The position numbers and the translations under genes are program-made. This document shows positions 5,815 to 5,889 of a stretch of DNA of 5,889 bases, piece by piece (the stretch's first letter is position 1; each line of letters begins with the position of its first letter). Origin of the DNA: Anaerolineae bacterium (GTDB lineage: Bacteria; Chloroflexota; Anaerolineae; Anaerolineales; Villigracilaceae). The notes below the pieces were generated by a model. It was not told the DNA's origin. It did not search any database and was given only the letters and a program-made list of their open reading frames with translations. The stretch spans positions 1 to 5,889 of the forward strand of contig RFJH01000225.1 in the NCBI GenBank assembly GCA_003694975.1. Reading direction: 5' to 3'.

Positions 5815-5889
5815 ACCAGTGACGGGCGGCTTTCACATCGCTGTCTGTCCGCCTTGCATCGGCAGAGAGTGCTCCGGCCACGGCAGCGC

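Overview
The window is GC-rich, densely packed bacterial DNA. It contains one long minus-strand gene run and the end of one plus-strand gene. No RNA gene, CRISPR array or insertion sequence was found. The organism cannot be named from this sequence alone. The GC content, the tight operon and a glucosyl-3-phosphoglycerate synthase fused to universal stress protein domains suggest a Chloroflexota-type bacterium (Anaerolineae/Ardenticatenia-like), but that is inference.

Layout from left to right: (1) 1-181, plus strand, the C-terminal end of a luciferase-like (LLM/F420-type) flavin monooxygenase. (2) 182-331, a convergent intergenic region with three perfect hairpins; two of them carry T-tracts when read on the minus strand and serve as terminators for the minus-strand operon. 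(3) 332-5814, five minus-strand genes. In transcription order they are a truncated C-terminal piece of a GH13_18 sucrose phosphorylase-type glycoside phosphorylase, two GT4 glycosyltransferases (427 and 405 aa), a USP-USP-GpgS fusion (607 aa from the preferred start) and a histidine phosphatase. Junctions are tight: 4 nt, 0 nt, 92 nt and an ATGA overlap. (4) 5821-5889, DNA that does not continue the GH13 gene and is unexplained.

Reading of the cluster: GpgS joins NDP-glucose and 3-phosphoglycerate to make glucosyl-3-phosphoglycerate. The coupled histidine phosphatase is of the right family to remove the phosphate (as mycobacterial GpgP does), giving glucosylglycerate (GG). The GT4 enzymes could extend GG, for example to mannosylglucosylglycerate or a longer oligosaccharide. 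GH13_18 enzymes include glucosylglycerate phosphorylase, which could return GG to glucose-1-phosphate and glycerate. The window therefore looks like a cassette for making, elaborating and recycling a GG-type compatible solute or glycan primer. The N-terminal USP pair on GpgS suggests built-in stress or nucleotide sensing. GpgS is firm; the phosphatase role is well supported by context; the GT4 products and phosphorylase specificity are inference.
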